Assembly (NCBI RefSeq): GCF_020085105.1
Contig: NC_058056.1
Span: 16,921,429-16,985,428, forward strand
Length of the DNA stretch: 64,000 nucleotides
DNA from: Siniperca chuatsi
Taxonomy: Eukaryota > Chordata > Actinopteri > Centrarchiformes > Sinipercidae
Direction of reading: 5' to 3'
Shown here: piece after piece, positions 1 to 12,296 of the stretch
Numbering within the stretch: position 1 is the stretch's first letter
How the letters are laid out: each line of letters starts with the position of its first letter
Program-made: the position numbers and the translations under genes
The notes under the pieces: model-generated
Told to the model about the DNA's origin: nothing
Seen by the model: the letters and a program-made list of their open reading frames with translations, nothing else
The model's database searches: none

Positions 1-209
1 TTAAATGATGGGCTTGGATCATATAAAAATTCAGACCTGATTTATGTTTGATGAGTATGGAGTGGTCTGTCGATGTCCTTTCTCTAAATAATAAAAACAT
101 TGCAGAAAAAATGGGTTACTAACTAAATGGCAAATGATTGATAATAGCAGATAATCAACTGAGACAGGTAATAAATCTGTCAAGACTCAACTAGGATGAT
201 ACTTAAACA

Positions 210-1412
210 TAGGGCTGGGTATGGTTCAAAAATTTCCGATATCGGGACTGGTTCTTTGACTTCAATACCGGCTCCTGATCAATACCTTTTTCAATACCAA
301 TTTTCTAAAATCCATTTTAACGAAACAAAAATTCAATACACATTACGGTACAATTACTCACTTCAAAGCAGGAAGCCGTTCAAGGACCTGGGAGCAGCTG
401 GAGAAACAGTTTTTACTCTGCGCACTTTACTCAACCTGGATAACTGGACTAAAATAAAGAAAATGATGGAATATCTGTACATTATTAGACTATATAAAAT
501 ATAAATAAATGTCGAAAGGAACATTAATAACAAACAGTATAGCAGCAGTACACCATTGTAGCATCTAGTCTGCCTAATCCAAAGAAGAAAGGAATGACTG
601 TGTGGGTGAAGTACGTTTGTGGTACTAGGAAATAGTGGTAGAGTGAGACCTCTTACTTTCTCTGCGCTAAAGAGAAGCTAGCCTGGGTCTGACAACCATC
701 CGCCGGTCTGGGCGTTCAGACCGCTGCCGGCAAGAGTGTCAAAGTGACCGGAAGTCATTCATTTTCAACAAATGCAACAAATCAGAATTTAGAAGTCTTG
801 CGCTTGTATTTTGTTACCAAGCATTCAAACGCACTTTGCTTCCTATTTCATCTACGTCAGAGCGCCCACAAATCTCGAATTCTGAAGCTCTCGCCGGTAT
901 AAGCGGTGGTAAGCAACGGCATGGTTTGTCGTCAGAAACGGTTTCCACCTCGGCTCCAGGATACTCATCCCTGCGGTGGTGAGGAGAGGATGCACCGGGG
1001 CTTTCATCCCAGTGGATGATGTGGTGAACAGACTCACAGACAAGTAGATACAGGTTAGCTGCATTGCCTAACAAACAAGCAGCGTGCACAAATTTCACTT
1101 AGCTATCTGTGCAGATAAACAGCAGGCGATAAAACAAACAAACAAACAAACAGTGAGCCCCGTCTCTGGACGTAATTTAATGTTTTTCCTGCATGCCTCT
1201 ATGACGTGTAACGTTACACAGCCAATCACCAGAATTATTAGATCTTGGTACATGCATGCTGCATGCTTATTGGCGCACTGATGCTGATGAGATTTACTCC
1301 CTAGGTATCGAAATTTGGTACCGAATGACAAGGCATTTTTTGATACTCGACAGTATCTTAGCAATTTGGTTGGTGCCATAAAAGTTTCGATGTTCAGTAC
1401 CCAGCTCTAAAC
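210..1412. mobile_element. Non-autonomous DNA transposon, old copy
   Basis: The outer ends are imperfect inverted repeats: the left begins TAGGGCTGGGTATGGTT near 210 and the right, read on the minus strand, begins TAGAGCTGGGTACTG near 1412. Runs of GATACCGG/GGTACCGAA-like sequence sit just inside both ends, as in a fish repeat family I recognise by its GGGCTGGGTATCG terminus. No transposase reading frame survives. A target-site duplication could not be defined. Related fragments appear near 16470-16560 and 45866-45930. Confidence 0.55.
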
Positions 1413-1440
1413 TTGATTTTAATGTAGAAAATGTGTGTTC

Positions 1441-1712
1441 TAGAGCTGAAACGATTAGACGATTAATCAATGTCCATCTGCAGAAAATGAACTGGCAAAT
1501 ATTTTGTTAACTGATTAATCTTTAAGTCATTTTTCATAAAATGTCACCTTCTCAATTGTGAGGATTTTCTGCTTTTCTTTGTCTTATGTGATATTAAATT
1601 GAATATCTTTGTGTTTCAGACTGTTGGTCGGACAAAAAAAGCTATTTGAAGACATCACCCATGGGCTTTAGGAAATTGTGATGGGCATTTTTTACAACTT
1701 GCAGATTAATAA
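1441..1712. mobile_element. Palindromic MITE copy 1 (GCTGCAACGATTA family)
   Basis: Starts AGAGCTGAAACGATTAGACG and continues with the ATTAATC-rich end, the TTTCATAAAATGTCA and AATATCTTTGTGTTTCAGACTG core shared with the other copies. It is degraded at the right end. It is one of at least six related copies in the window (others at 6482, 11950, 21467, 34688, 35014). It carries no coding capacity. Confidence 0.6.
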
Positions 1713-4700
1713 AAAAAATTATATTCATTCATCTAACCTTTACCCTCCACACAGCCATTAATTCATTCTACCCAGATTGCAAAATAGTGTTAAACATTCC
1801 ACATTTGATAAGTTATAATAAATAACATAAAATGATACAATGGTGCATTGTTTTGAACGTTGCTTTGTTGCTAAGATGCTCAAAATAACTGTCACAAATT
1901 AAAGGGAATGGCAACATGTTATATAAGGTTGTATATCAAAAAAGGCAGAGGGAAAGACTGAAAACATTGCTCGTTTTGCTGAAATACAAATAGCAGATTA
2001 GTCATCAAATCTCTCCTCCTTCCTCATAACAAGCATAATTTCTGTGATGATAAAGCCTGAGAACAGACATATGACACAAGTGACAGATGAACAGATAGAC
2101 AGACAGGCAGGCAGACAGGAGGACGAACGGAAAGTGACCCAGGTGGACGGAAACTTCTCCAGGCGTCCTCGGCGAGGAGTTGTGTGTGTTTGCTGACAGA
2201 GGTGTTTGTCTGTAGGTCTGTGAGTCTGCTGACTCACTGTTGTGGTTGGAGTGTGTGACTGTGTCAGTGTTACTACAGTGTTCTGTGTGTGGGAGAGCAA
2301 GATTAAGTTGAAAATAGTTGTCCTCTGTGGCTTTCAATGCAGTCTCTGTAGTGTTTTATGACAAGTTTCTCTATAATAAAGTGTGAATGGGTCATAATGT
2401 CCTGGAAATCCTGTTCCCAATGCTTCCTAATTAAAACACATTAAACTCAGTGACAGACCGAAGCCAGAGAGCCACTTATCAAGAGAAAGAGCAGCTTGAC
2501 AGGCTGATTCAATATTTATACATATATAAAAGAGCACATACATGGGCAACCACCAAACTGGCGAGTGAATAAATAAATAAATTAGATGTAAATACCAGCA
2601 TCAAATCAAGCATGTGAGGTAACTGTAAAGCCTTGCGTCACGCTCTGTGTTCTGTAATACATTCACTGCCTGCCAATGTGCTATGACCTTCACCATGTGT
2701 CCTGTGCTATCATCTGCTGATGCTGGTAGATTTTACAGGTAATGATAGTGCTGTGATGAACATACACATAAGCCAGTGTCTGCCCACAGCTCTGGCCTCA
2801 CTAAACCTCAATGGTCCTTCTGTTTTCTCCAAAATTGATACAAAGCACTTTGGTATGAAAGCCTACTGTACCACCAGCTCTGCCATTATTACAACAACAA
2901 CCTGCCTTGTCCACAGCCTCTGTGTTTGGCTCATTAATGATGTAACCAGCAGGGATTGAGCCAAGGCGTGGGCAAGCCATTTCAACTGTGTCAAAACAAT
3001 GGCTCCAAAGCACCACAGCCAGCCACACAGCATCTCCTCTAATTAAAAACCTACCATTCGCTGATTTTCTTCATGGCGCTCCTATTCAAGCACCACTGCC
3101 ATCGCCTAATCTTTTCTGTGTCTATAAATAGCAGCAATCCACATATTGGTTCACCCAAAGTGCTTCGCAACAAAACAGGATTCTTATGATTATTGTTTGG
3201 CATCTTCAAATTTGGAGATATTAATAATAACAGGGGCCTTAGACGGGCTCAGATCTTGTTGAATGATAATAAAAACAAGAGTGGGGCTGTCAGGGAGGTG
3301 AGCTCAATCAGAGGCCGCTCCCCACGTGCCCTGCTTTATTCTGCCCTCTCCCCCAGCGCTCTCCATCGCTCTCTGTGTGCCAGAAACCAGGATTAGTGGT
3401 GTTCTCTGTGTCATTCGAAAGTCAGCCCTCTGTCTGCTCTTTTAATTGTGCACAGACCACCTTTTCTTTGGGTGAGTCTGGGAGAGATGGGCTGATAAGA
3501 GCCGACAGGAAGCTTTAGTGAAGACCTGATCAAACTGTCAAGGCTGTTTGGGGAAGATGGCTGATCTCAAAGCGCTGACCAGGTTTCATTAACAAAAGTA
3601 AATCACAAAGAAATAAATGACACATGTGCCCCGAGTCTCAACTTGCAACAAACTAGCACAAGTCCTGTGTTGTAAATGAAGAGACATTCACAATATGTCA
3701 TGATCAGGAGTATCATCAGTTGTATACAGCAGAAACCCTCCACAGTCAACAACTCTTATATTCTTTCACCCAGAGTCCCTGGGAAATCTTAAAGATGATG
3801 GCCGCTATCTTATAATTACAGGACAACTGCAGGGTGACACATTGGTGTCTTTCACCTTGGCTGGTCTGCAGTGGTTAGAAAGTGTAATGAGAGTTGGGAG
3901 CAAAACACAGCAGCTGCCTGGCTCGCTGGGGGACGCAGCCCACATGGTGGCTCAGTAGTTGACATGCATTGTTTGTTGTGTTCATATGTGCAGGACATTT
4001 TTCAGTAACATCAAATTACAATCACATGCCGTTCTTGCAGACACAAGAAGCAGGACATCTCATATGGACACACATATTCCTCTGGGCAGCTAGTGTAAGG
4101 TTAGTTATACACATGGAGTTGCAAAAAAAGTGATAAAATATGGCTGACCAAGGTGTTGTGGGGATGAGGGTGGGGTGACTGGGTGCTTAAAACCTGCAGC
4201 TGCTGCTTTTGGTTGCAATAGCTGAATTCAGCCTTCACCACACGAGCAGCACTGAGGAGCATGTAGCACAGAGGAAGAAGAATATGATTGTGTGTTTGTG
4301 TGTCCACACCAGAAAATGTCCCTCCACCTATACACTGGCTGCTTGTGATGAACCATGTGTGTATGTGTCTCTCTGAAAACATACTCTGATCATGGTTTCA
4401 GGTGATCCAACATGTGTCAGACTCCCGAGCTGCACTGTAGCTCGCTTTCATTCTTACTCGCTTCCTGCGTCTCTTTCCGTCTCTTTGGTGATGAGTCAAA
4501 TCAGACAGGCAGACAAGCAGCCAGCAGGTGAAGGAATATATTCTGACATGGAATTTCCAAAGGGTTTAGTGGGTGAGCCAAGCTTTGGCAGACCATCTGT
4601 GTGGCCTTTTAAGCCCTATAACTGGCACGTTGCAGTGCCAAAGGTGGGGTCCCCAGGCTCACGAACACATTTAGGTGCAACTGCTTTCCTGGCCTGTGAC

Positions 4701-5487
4701 TGATAGGCAGCATATCGAATACCTGTACCTGCCCAATAAAGTATTACTGTGGGTAGTGTTTAGGTTAGTCAATACTGAGTTTATAGTGACCTAAATGTAC
4801 TCTGAGCTAAGTCAGTTTTTATTTACAGAGGAAAAAACTCTACCTGCATTGCATTTTTATTCCGAATGGCGCCAATTGCAACGCTTCAGACCATTATGGT
4901 CTATTACAGATTATTTATACTACAGTATTTTAGCATTAATGTGATGTTTGTATAATATTTCTCTGAAAATATTAATTGGATGATTGTTATGGCTCTTTTT
5001 CTTTATCCCATCTAACCTAGTGCACCTGCAATGCTGCTGGGATGAGAGAGCAGAGATAAAGAGAGGGAGAAGAGGATCTGTCCGCCACTGCGTCTAACAC
5101 TGCCTCACTTCTGTGCCTTGCATGGGCAATTCAACTCATCACACCCTCCCATTCAACTTGCGCATCATCTCCCAACACCTCACGCTCTAAAACAATGATA
5201 CAACAATTGGCGCATTAAGGATATTTTTTGTGTGGCCCATTCTTGCCGTGTCTACCCATTTCTGCAATTCAGCCAGCGTCAATCACTGTGCGGTGCGCGC
5301 GGCGCGGGACGTGCGTCTTGGCGAGCTGCGGCTCCCATTGATAAAAATCCTCGTCTGATAGAGGGCTGCATTCAACGTCACCAGGACATGCACGCATTTC
5401 TACAGGGCAGCATGCAGCCAGTCCTGAACAAATTGCTCCACAACCATAATGGTTTGTTGCAACGTGCGTTTTTGGTGAAAACCGTAC

Positions 5488-5574
5488 CTGCATTTTGTCT
5501 GACGTAAACACCTCGATGTCTACTTCGCAGGCGATGATGGTCACCATCTCCAGTTTCATATTTATCGATGGCAT
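5488..5574 (-). CDS. rcan3: rcan3 alternative first coding exon
   Basis: A 29-codon exon reads from the ATG at 5574 to 5488, followed by a GTACGG donor. It ends in phase 0, the same phase as the first coding exon at 20697, so either can join the same downstream exon. The peptide (MPSINMKLEMV, then TIIACEVDIEVFTSDKMQ) aligns with the alternative first exon of RCAN2 (MPAPSMDCDV, then STLVACVVDVEVFTNQEVK, recalled from memory). The shared pattern is [TS]xx.AC.VD.EVFT. This is the start of the RNA-recognition-like fold, before the (E)xFExLF exon. It would make an isoform without the acidic N-terminus of the main form. It resembles the RCAN1.1/RCAN1.4 arrangement, where an internal promoter drives the second form. 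Expression cannot be seen from sequence. Confidence 0.8.
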
Positions 5575-5900
5575 TCCCCTTCGTGGTTGGGAAAAAAACG
5601 AAATGGAGTAAAAGTCTTTCTCTTCCTTTCTAGCAGGTCACAGAGAAAGAGTCTATCAGGTTCCTCCTCCAGAAACTTGAGGTTAAGTCCACAGACTGTT
5701 CTGGTTCAGCAGAGTTGCTGCTGGACTGCTCACTGCACTGACGCGCTGCCGACAGTGATGCTGCGGCAGCAGCCACGCACCCCCCCGCCTGCCCTCCCCT
5801 CCGGCTCCACATTGACGTCATTACCATCCTCACGTTCGTCGTGTTTTACGCCACTACAGTGCTTGACGAACCGGGCAGGGGGCACTGCAGAATTCACGGT
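5575..5900 (-). promoter_or_regulatory. Putative promoter of the alternative rcan3 transcript
   Basis: This is the 5' flank of the alternative first exon, and it is visibly richer in G+C and CpG than its surroundings (about 5700-5880). It carries a perfect palindromic cAMP-response element TGACGTCA at 5813-5820, about 240 bp upstream of the ATG, and an NFAT-like GGAAAA core at 5590-5595. C-runs at about 5781-5800 could bind Sp/KLF factors. The promoter role is inferred; the motifs are seen directly. I found no TATA box that I would defend. Confidence 0.5.
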
Positions 5901-6413
5901 CCGGTTTATTCCGCTTTTTCTTATTTATTTTTTCGTATTTTTGTGTGTTTCATGTTCACCGAGTTGCTGGAGAAAAATGTGTCACAGCCTGTAATTCAGT
6001 TTATTAGCCAAACTGTACATGGGTACATCAAGAAATATCAGTATCAGTGTCACCCTGAATAACCCCCTGCATTCCGTCAAAGAGCCAGTTATTTACCTTT
6101 CATGCCTTTGAATGGTGCTCTTATATACATACAGTACATTGAACACAACACTTCCGGGGGGTGAACATAATATCAGACACATGATTGAAGTCTTGTGTAA
6201 AAGCCCTACAATAACTGTGCTGTAGAATAGATCATGTAGAATTTTGTAGGCTGTTTGAGAGAGGTGTGGAGGCAGTTCTGGGGGCCTAGTTTGCAGTGAT
6301 ACGTGGACAAAATAATAAGAACACCTCATAATGATGCAACCTAATACAAGATGTATTACAGTTTCCCCATCAAGTTAAATCAACACCTAAGCAACACAGT
6401 CACATCAAAAACA

Positions 6414-6444
6414 TTGTAATGTTCAAAAACATTGAACATTACAA
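6414..6444. repeat. Small perfect hairpin, 13-bp arms
   Basis: TTGTAATGTTCAA (6414-6426) and its exact reverse complement (6432-6444) flank a 5-nt loop. No T-run or gene context suggests a terminator, so it is probably incidental or a repeat remnant. Confidence 0.5.
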
Positions 6445-6481
6445 GTTCATATTTATTAGATTGCCTTAGATCAGTGTAGGG

Positions 6482-6828
6482 ATGGAAATAACAATTATTT
6501 TATTATCGATTAATCACTAGTCACTTATTTTTTCAATTAATCAATTCATTTTTCAGACTACAAAATGTTAGAAGAGTGACAAATCCACATCACAATTTTC
6601 CACAGTCGAAGTTGACATATATACACATACATTTTCTGTCATACTAACAGTCCAAAACACAAAGATATTCAGTTTACAATTATATGAAACTGAGAAGGAA
6701 GCAAATCAAAGTTGAGAAGCTGAGAATGTATGGTATTTGTACTTAAACTAAAATGATGAATACATTTTCAAAATAGTTGGCAATTCATTTTCTGTCAATC
6801 GACTAATCGATTAATCATATCAGTCCTG
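6482..6828. mobile_element. Palindromic MITE copy 2
   Basis: Both ends are ATCGATTAATC-type inverted repeats (left near 6510, right near 6800), with a core containing ACAAAATGTTAG and CAAAGATATTCAGTTTAC. These are the same internal blocks as copies 3-6. Confidence 0.65.
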
Positions 6829-6835
6829 GACCAGT

Positions 6836-7000
6836 GGTTCCCAACCTGTGTAATAAAAAAATCTAAATTTTGCTACATAATGTTATGTTATGTCATACTG
6901 TGATATTTTATCTCTTTGAGCCTCAAAAAAGTAACTGAATTAAACACTAAGCGGAAATCACTCGTTGATTCAACTGCTCACAACTTAAAGACACGCACCT
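6836..7000. mobile_element. Fragment of a CAGTGGTTCCCAACC-type DNA element
   Basis: Begins CCAGTGGTTCCCAACCTGTG at 6834-6853, the canonical terminus of the family seen complete at 8382-9177. The opposite end was not found. Confidence 0.45.
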
Positions 7001-8381
7001 TGTGATGGGGGGTTGCTATATCTGAAAAGCTGTTTTATTACATATACCATAAAATATTGTTTTGTATAATCATGAGCTGAAATTCCTGGCTCACTGACAG
7101 ACATCCACAGTACTGTGCGTCAAAAATACAATGCCCAGTGAAGGCATCTACAGCACACACTAATTGCATAACCATGCCTGTCAGTGCATGCTCCGGAGTT
7201 AGTGCTGCCTTCAGTTGACATGGTTTGTGGCTTCATGGGCCTAAGAATAACAGACAAACAACATGGTTATACAGTCTCCCTACATGTTGTTAGCAAATAC
7301 CAAAAATTAATAGACATCTAAATCGGGCATTAGAGTCTTCAGGTCAGATGCCTTGTTGATACTAGAAAGACTCCGATATGAAAACTTTAAAAGAACTTCT
7401 AAGTGAGCTGTGCTGTACTTTTAGTGCTGACTTGTTGATTGGGGATTAACTGTACTGTGACTCTTTATCACTCACAGTGAAGCAGCTGCCACAGCTCCTT
7501 TCCTCTTAATTATGATGATACAGTGCGAGTTTCCACTTCAGCTAAAGACCAATCATTTAAAATATTCCCACAGACATTAGACCATTACATAATATCCTAA
7601 CAAACCATGTCTTCTTTCCATCATTCAGACCATCTCTCTCTCTCTTGCTCCCTCCGTTTCATAATAATAATTGCCCGGCTGGCCGAGACAGCTAAGTCCC
7701 CTATAAGCCATTAATATTAAGGCTCTAGGCGGTGAGGGCTATTTATGTCTGTGTGTGTCAGGCATTGTCCACGCTGTGCAGACGGAGAACATGAGTGAGA
7801 TATGTGAGGATGACTGTGACATTCCTCCACCAGACAGCATCAGTCAGTCACCCAGTCTGGAACAATCCGCCTCTAAATGCCAAAAAAGCCACATATCAGA
7901 CACTGTAACATGTCGGCCTGAGCTCGTACAGCGTCATCTGTTTAATTCTTTCAAGTCATGGTAGTAAGAGCAGGCAGTATATAAGATGTTACTTGACAGG
8001 TCTAGATATTATTTCAAAATCACCCCCACAGCTCATTAATCACAAACTCAGAAGTGATAAATCAGTGCGCCTGTGTCGCCTTTTCTTCTAAATCCACTCT
8101 TTCTGGAATCTAATGTTGTTTTAGCTCGCCAAACGCTGTGATCATTTATTTATGGCTTGTTGGAAAATTCTCTTTTCACTTGCACCTATTTACAAAGCCT
8201 TGGGTCAACAGAAGATGGTAGAGATTCACTATCTTGCTGAAGGAAACTTCAGCTGAGCAGATGCTTTACTGATGCATAGTCCTGCCTGTACTTAACCTCA
8301 CATTTAGTCTGGACTAGTTTAATTTAGTCTAACGATCTAGTCTAGCCTGTTCCTCTCAAGTGTTACTGCTGCACTGTATAG

Positions 8382-9177
8382 CAGTGATTCCCAACATGGG
8401 GGACCGCCGTTGCCATAGGATATGTGGAAAGATAGGTCAGCTAATAATAAAAAAAAAAAAATCTGGATTTAATCAAAAATATGTCCATTCATTTTGTTTA
8501 GGAGGTAAATAAACACACAAATAGATTACAAATTGGTGTGATGCTGGTCTTTAGTAAATTTACTGTCACAATAACAAGCTATAGCTACGAGAGGCTGACT
8601 GCACAGTTCAAACCTCCGCCTGAGTCAGTTGTAACACCTGAACACAACGTGCTGGGATTCATAGGGCAAAAAAACATGAAGTTAGCAAGCCAGCAGAAAA
8701 GTTGAAATTGTTAGCTAAAAGAAATGGCTGCTTCATGTTAATGGATATAAATGTTTTTATCTGTTCTCTTTTATAACCTGATGGTTTTATGACTTGTTTG
8801 TTTTATTTTTTGCTTTGTGAAGCACTTTGTAATATGGATTTTGAAAAGTGCTTTATAAATAAAGATTATTGTTATTATTATAATAATAAATGACTGAAAT
8901 AGCCATAAATAATGGGTAGATGGTTGAAATAGTTAGCTAAAAGTAATAGACAACTGATTTCAACATCCAGCTTCTGCCACTCCAAGTGTTTGTAGTACGA
9001 ATGCAAACTTGAACAAACTGACCTAAACATTGACAATTCAATTTTATGAAAAAAATAAATAAACTGTAACATTATCTACATTTATATAAGTAATAGTGTT
9101 AAATAACATTAAAATCAAGCTCATCTAATAGGGCTGTGGGGGTACGTCTAAAAAAAAAACAAGGTTGGGAACCACCG
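8382..9177. mobile_element. hAT-type non-autonomous element with 8-bp target duplication
   Basis: The terminal inverted repeats are CAGTGATTCCCAAC (8382-8395) and, read on the minus strand from 9177, CGGTGGTTCCCAAC. They are flanked by an exact 8-bp direct repeat CTGTATAG at 8374-8381 and 9178-9185, the duplication length of hAT transposons. The element is 796 bp with no transposase frame. An L2-like 3' tail (GAAGCACTTTGTAA... AATAAAGATTATTG, about 8818-8890) sits inside it. Confidence 0.8.
8741..8890 (+). mobile_element. Non-LTR retrotransposon 3' tail, nested in the hAT element
   Basis: GTGAAGCACTTTGTAATATG followed by AAGTGCTTTATAAATAAAG and an ATT-rich tail. This is the same terminal sequence as the LINE at 23520-24418, which ends GAAGCACTTTGTACTTTG and TGCTCTATAAATAAAG. 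Only the 3' end is present, as expected for a 5'-truncated insertion. Confidence 0.6.
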
Positions 9178-9689
9178 CTGTATAGTACTTTGACATTGAC
9201 ATACAGTGCATTGGATGTATACTTGAATGTTTTCGGTTATCAAAGCACCGTGTCGATGCACTCCTCGCATCTCTTTTGTCGGTGCTGATAAGTAGGATGG
9301 ATCGCTGTGGATGATGAAGCACTTTTCCTTCTCTCTGGCCTCATTCTGCAGCTCTTCTCATCCTCCTCCTCATTCTTAATTCTCTACTCCTCATTCACAA
9401 TTCCCTCTGTTAGATCTCGCAGTCAGCATGCCCCGAACAAGACTCCATGTAGGAAAATATAACACACTCTGTAGCCATTTCAAATAAGAATTTGTAACGA
9501 AGAGCAGATGATTATAACCTTTCAAATGCTGCTACCTTGTAAGACTTGTTAATAACAGCATTAGAACGTGTTTTATTATTTTAAATAGAAGGATGTAAAT
9601 TTTTCAAGTGGTTGGTATCTTATTTCAGAAATAAATATACACACTTAAAATGTGTACTGCAGTACACTGTATATGCATGTTCAAAGGCA

Positions 9690-9790
9690 ACCAGCACCCC
9701 AAAGCCTACTTTAGATCTTCGTATCTGACTCTCGGCAAGAAAGCAAATAAGTGTATTTCCCAAAATGTCGAACTATTCCTTCAAAGATAA
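9690..9790. mobile_element. Solo end of the foldback element family
   Basis: CTCTCGGCAAGAAAGCAAAT and TTTCCCAAAATGTCGAACTA match the right arm of the foldback element at 42960-43577 (CTCTTGGCAAGAAAGTAGTT). Only one arm is present. Confidence 0.55.
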
Positions 9791-10589
9791 CCCAGAAGTT
9801 TCTGCTGTACACTGTAACTAATTTTGTAGTGATGCAGTGAAAGCCACAGTGAAGTTGCCTTTTTTATTTTGGTTTTAAAATTTGTAAATGCAAATAAAAA
9901 CACAAAGAGAAGGTTAGATTTAGGAAATCTTTGCTGTTTCTTCATGTGCATGTAAAAATAAATGAATATACTGTACATGCAGCATGAATTCACAGATAAG
10001 GCAAACAGTTAAATGAATAGTAGAAATCTAGGTGTTGCAGAGTCTCTAACGTGCATGATGCACAAGCGATGAGAAGAGGAGGAGGCAGAGAGGCAGCAGA
10101 GATGCTCAAAGGGTGAGACGCTGTGTCTCAGAATCACTGACGAGCAGAATTTGTATTCTGAAGTGGAGCTCTGCAGAGGAGCAGGAGGGAGGAAATCAGG
10201 GCAGTGGATCATCACGCAGGGCTGATAAACGCGTGCTCAAAATACACACGTATGTTAATGCACGCCCGCTCACACAGAACCAAACAACGCAACGCATAAA
10301 CCCATTGATGCAAAAATATACTGTATTTGTGCTATAATATCTGTGAATTCAAACTGAACACATACATAGACACACACACACAAGTAAATTTCTAGTACTA
10401 GTAAAATTCACCCAAAATACAAATGCATAAAAATATAGTTCACACAGACACACGAGTGATATGAGCTTTGTCTGTATATATATTTATGTGTGTGTGTGTG
10501 TGTGATGTGACAACAGAAGAATGGAAGGAATGAAAATAAACTCCGGAGCTTGGCCACTGCAGGCATTCGGCTGCACTATGCTCATGATC

Positions 10590-10591
<2 letters not shown>

Positions 10592-10674
<83 letters not shown>
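10592..10674. repeat. (CA)n microsatellite, 83 bp
   Basis: An uninterrupted CA repeat followed by (AAAC)n to about 10692. A shorter (TG)n lies at 10487-10503. Confidence 0.95.
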
Positions 10675-10679
<5 letters not shown>

Positions 10680-11949
10680 AACAAACAAACAAGCATGCTC
10701 CATCCCTTTACTGCCAACCTCTTGTTACACACCAGGCTACCTCACTTGGCCCAGCCAAACCAACCCCTGGTGCCAGCGCCAATGCAGCTGCTGTAATCTA
10801 GGCCAAGCTATTTATAAAGCAGTCAGCCAAGTACAGGCGCAGGGAGCCAGGGGGAGACAGAGGGATGGGAGGATAAAAGAGTGTCTACAGGGCAGAGACA
10901 CAGATCTACAGAGTGTAGGTGAGAAAGTGCGGAGGAGAACAGAAGCACAGCGAGGCGGTATGGCATAGAGGGAATAAAAGTATTGAGAGGGTGTGTGAAA
11001 GTAGAAAGTATAGTAGAAAGAGATACAGAATGAGAGAGAGAGAGAGAGGTCCAGTAAGGTGCAAAGGACAGCATGAATACCTGAGGACGAGCAGACACCA
11101 GCCATCAACTGTAAAAGACACAACACAAGTAGCCTCAATCAACACTCCTTCAAAGTGCCAAAGTTTGTTTTATCTGGTGGTTTGAATTCTGCAGACAAGC
11201 TGACAGGATGAAATGTGAGGGAGGGATTGTCGCTGCTGCAGCGTTTAGTGATTTAGATGTGAAAAATGTTGACAGATAAGTTTTACATGACTTCTGGCAA
11301 TCAAGCTTTAATTAATAGTGACAGACAACTCCCAAAGGCTAATTCTGACTGTAACTATTTTCTCCTAATTAACTAAAACGAGTCTGTTATCATGGGAAAT
11401 GTGTACAAGTAGAATGTCTCATATTCCTATTTGAAAAACTTGCAGACTATTATTATGACATCACAAAACGTTTGTCAAAGTTAGAACAGATTTAGTTATT
11501 TCAATTGAGAAATTTTGTCTGTGGTCTTCTTACTGGTTTAAAGCGTGCAGGGCTCATGTGGAAAAAGGTGATGTCACATACTTTTAAGCACCAATCAAGA
11601 TTTAGCAACATTTGAATCAAAATCTGGTGACAGTTGTTGTTTGCTTACATTGCCAATCCACTGTCCGTCAAATCTGATCAAACTACACCCTCACAGTCCT
11701 AATGAAGCAGGCTAGCTGATTTTTGAGAGTTTAACTCTAAATAAATAATACCTAATGATGTTTTCCTCCAAAATCTGAATATTAATGAATGATATTTAGG
11801 GTTATAGAGAAATACTATAAGATTTCAAAGTTCATATAAGTTTGTTGTTGACAGTCACTAAGAAACTGTATGCGGATCAGTCAGTCTGATCCCCAATCAG
11901 TTGAACAGGGTCAGTATCAAACTGATACTGATCCACTGTTAAATAAATA

Positions 11950-12296
11950 AAACAATTAGTCAATTAATCAATTAGATGATCGCCAGAAAAAAATATTAAC
12001 AATTTTGATAACTCTCTCTCTTAAAAAATGACAAACATTTTCTATTTCCAGCTTCCCAAATGTGAGGATTTGTTGATTATTTCTGTCTTCATGTCATTGT
12101 AAATTAAATATATTTATTTTTTGGACTGTGAGTCAGACAAAACAAGTTATGTGAAGAGGTCAACTCAGCTCTGGGACAACAGCGGTGGGAATTTTTAATT
12201 ATTTTCTGGCATTTTATGGACTAAATCATTATTTGATTAATCATAAAAAACACACAAAACTAGTTTCATCAATAAAGAAAACTGTTGCAGTCCTAT
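11950..12296. mobile_element. Palindromic MITE copy 3
   Basis: ACAATTAGTCAATTAATCAA at the left and TGATTAATCAT...ACTGTTGCAGTCCTATC at the right, with the family core between them. Confidence 0.6.

Larger units (their letters stand above)
1..5487. other. rcan3 intron, left part; no coding exon found
   Basis: Searched on the minus strand for the conserved RCAN exon (FExLFxxYD..VTFQxFKSFRRVRINF) without success, so the rest of rcan3 is expected outside the window. The interval holds an old Class II element (about 210-1412), a copy of the widespread palindromic MITE (1441-1712), a short GACA-type tract near 2097-2120, and otherwise unremarkable AT-rich sequence. A consensus MEF2 box is at 3122-3131. 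Confidence 0.6.

Noticed and set aside
814..1098. Minus-strand 94-codon open frame in the CpG-containing part of the first transposon
   Set aside because: Lies within the non-autonomous element, overlaps a second frame of similar length, and has no domain I recognise.
5587..5994. 135-codon plus-strand open frame over the alternative rcan3 promoter
   Set aside because: It lies in the CpG-rich promoter, has low-complexity Ser/Pro content and no recognisable domain; it is antisense to the supported exon.
10440..10801. Overlapping open frames rich in Cys-Val or Thr-His
   Set aside because: They are read through the CA/TG microsatellite in several frames and are not genes.
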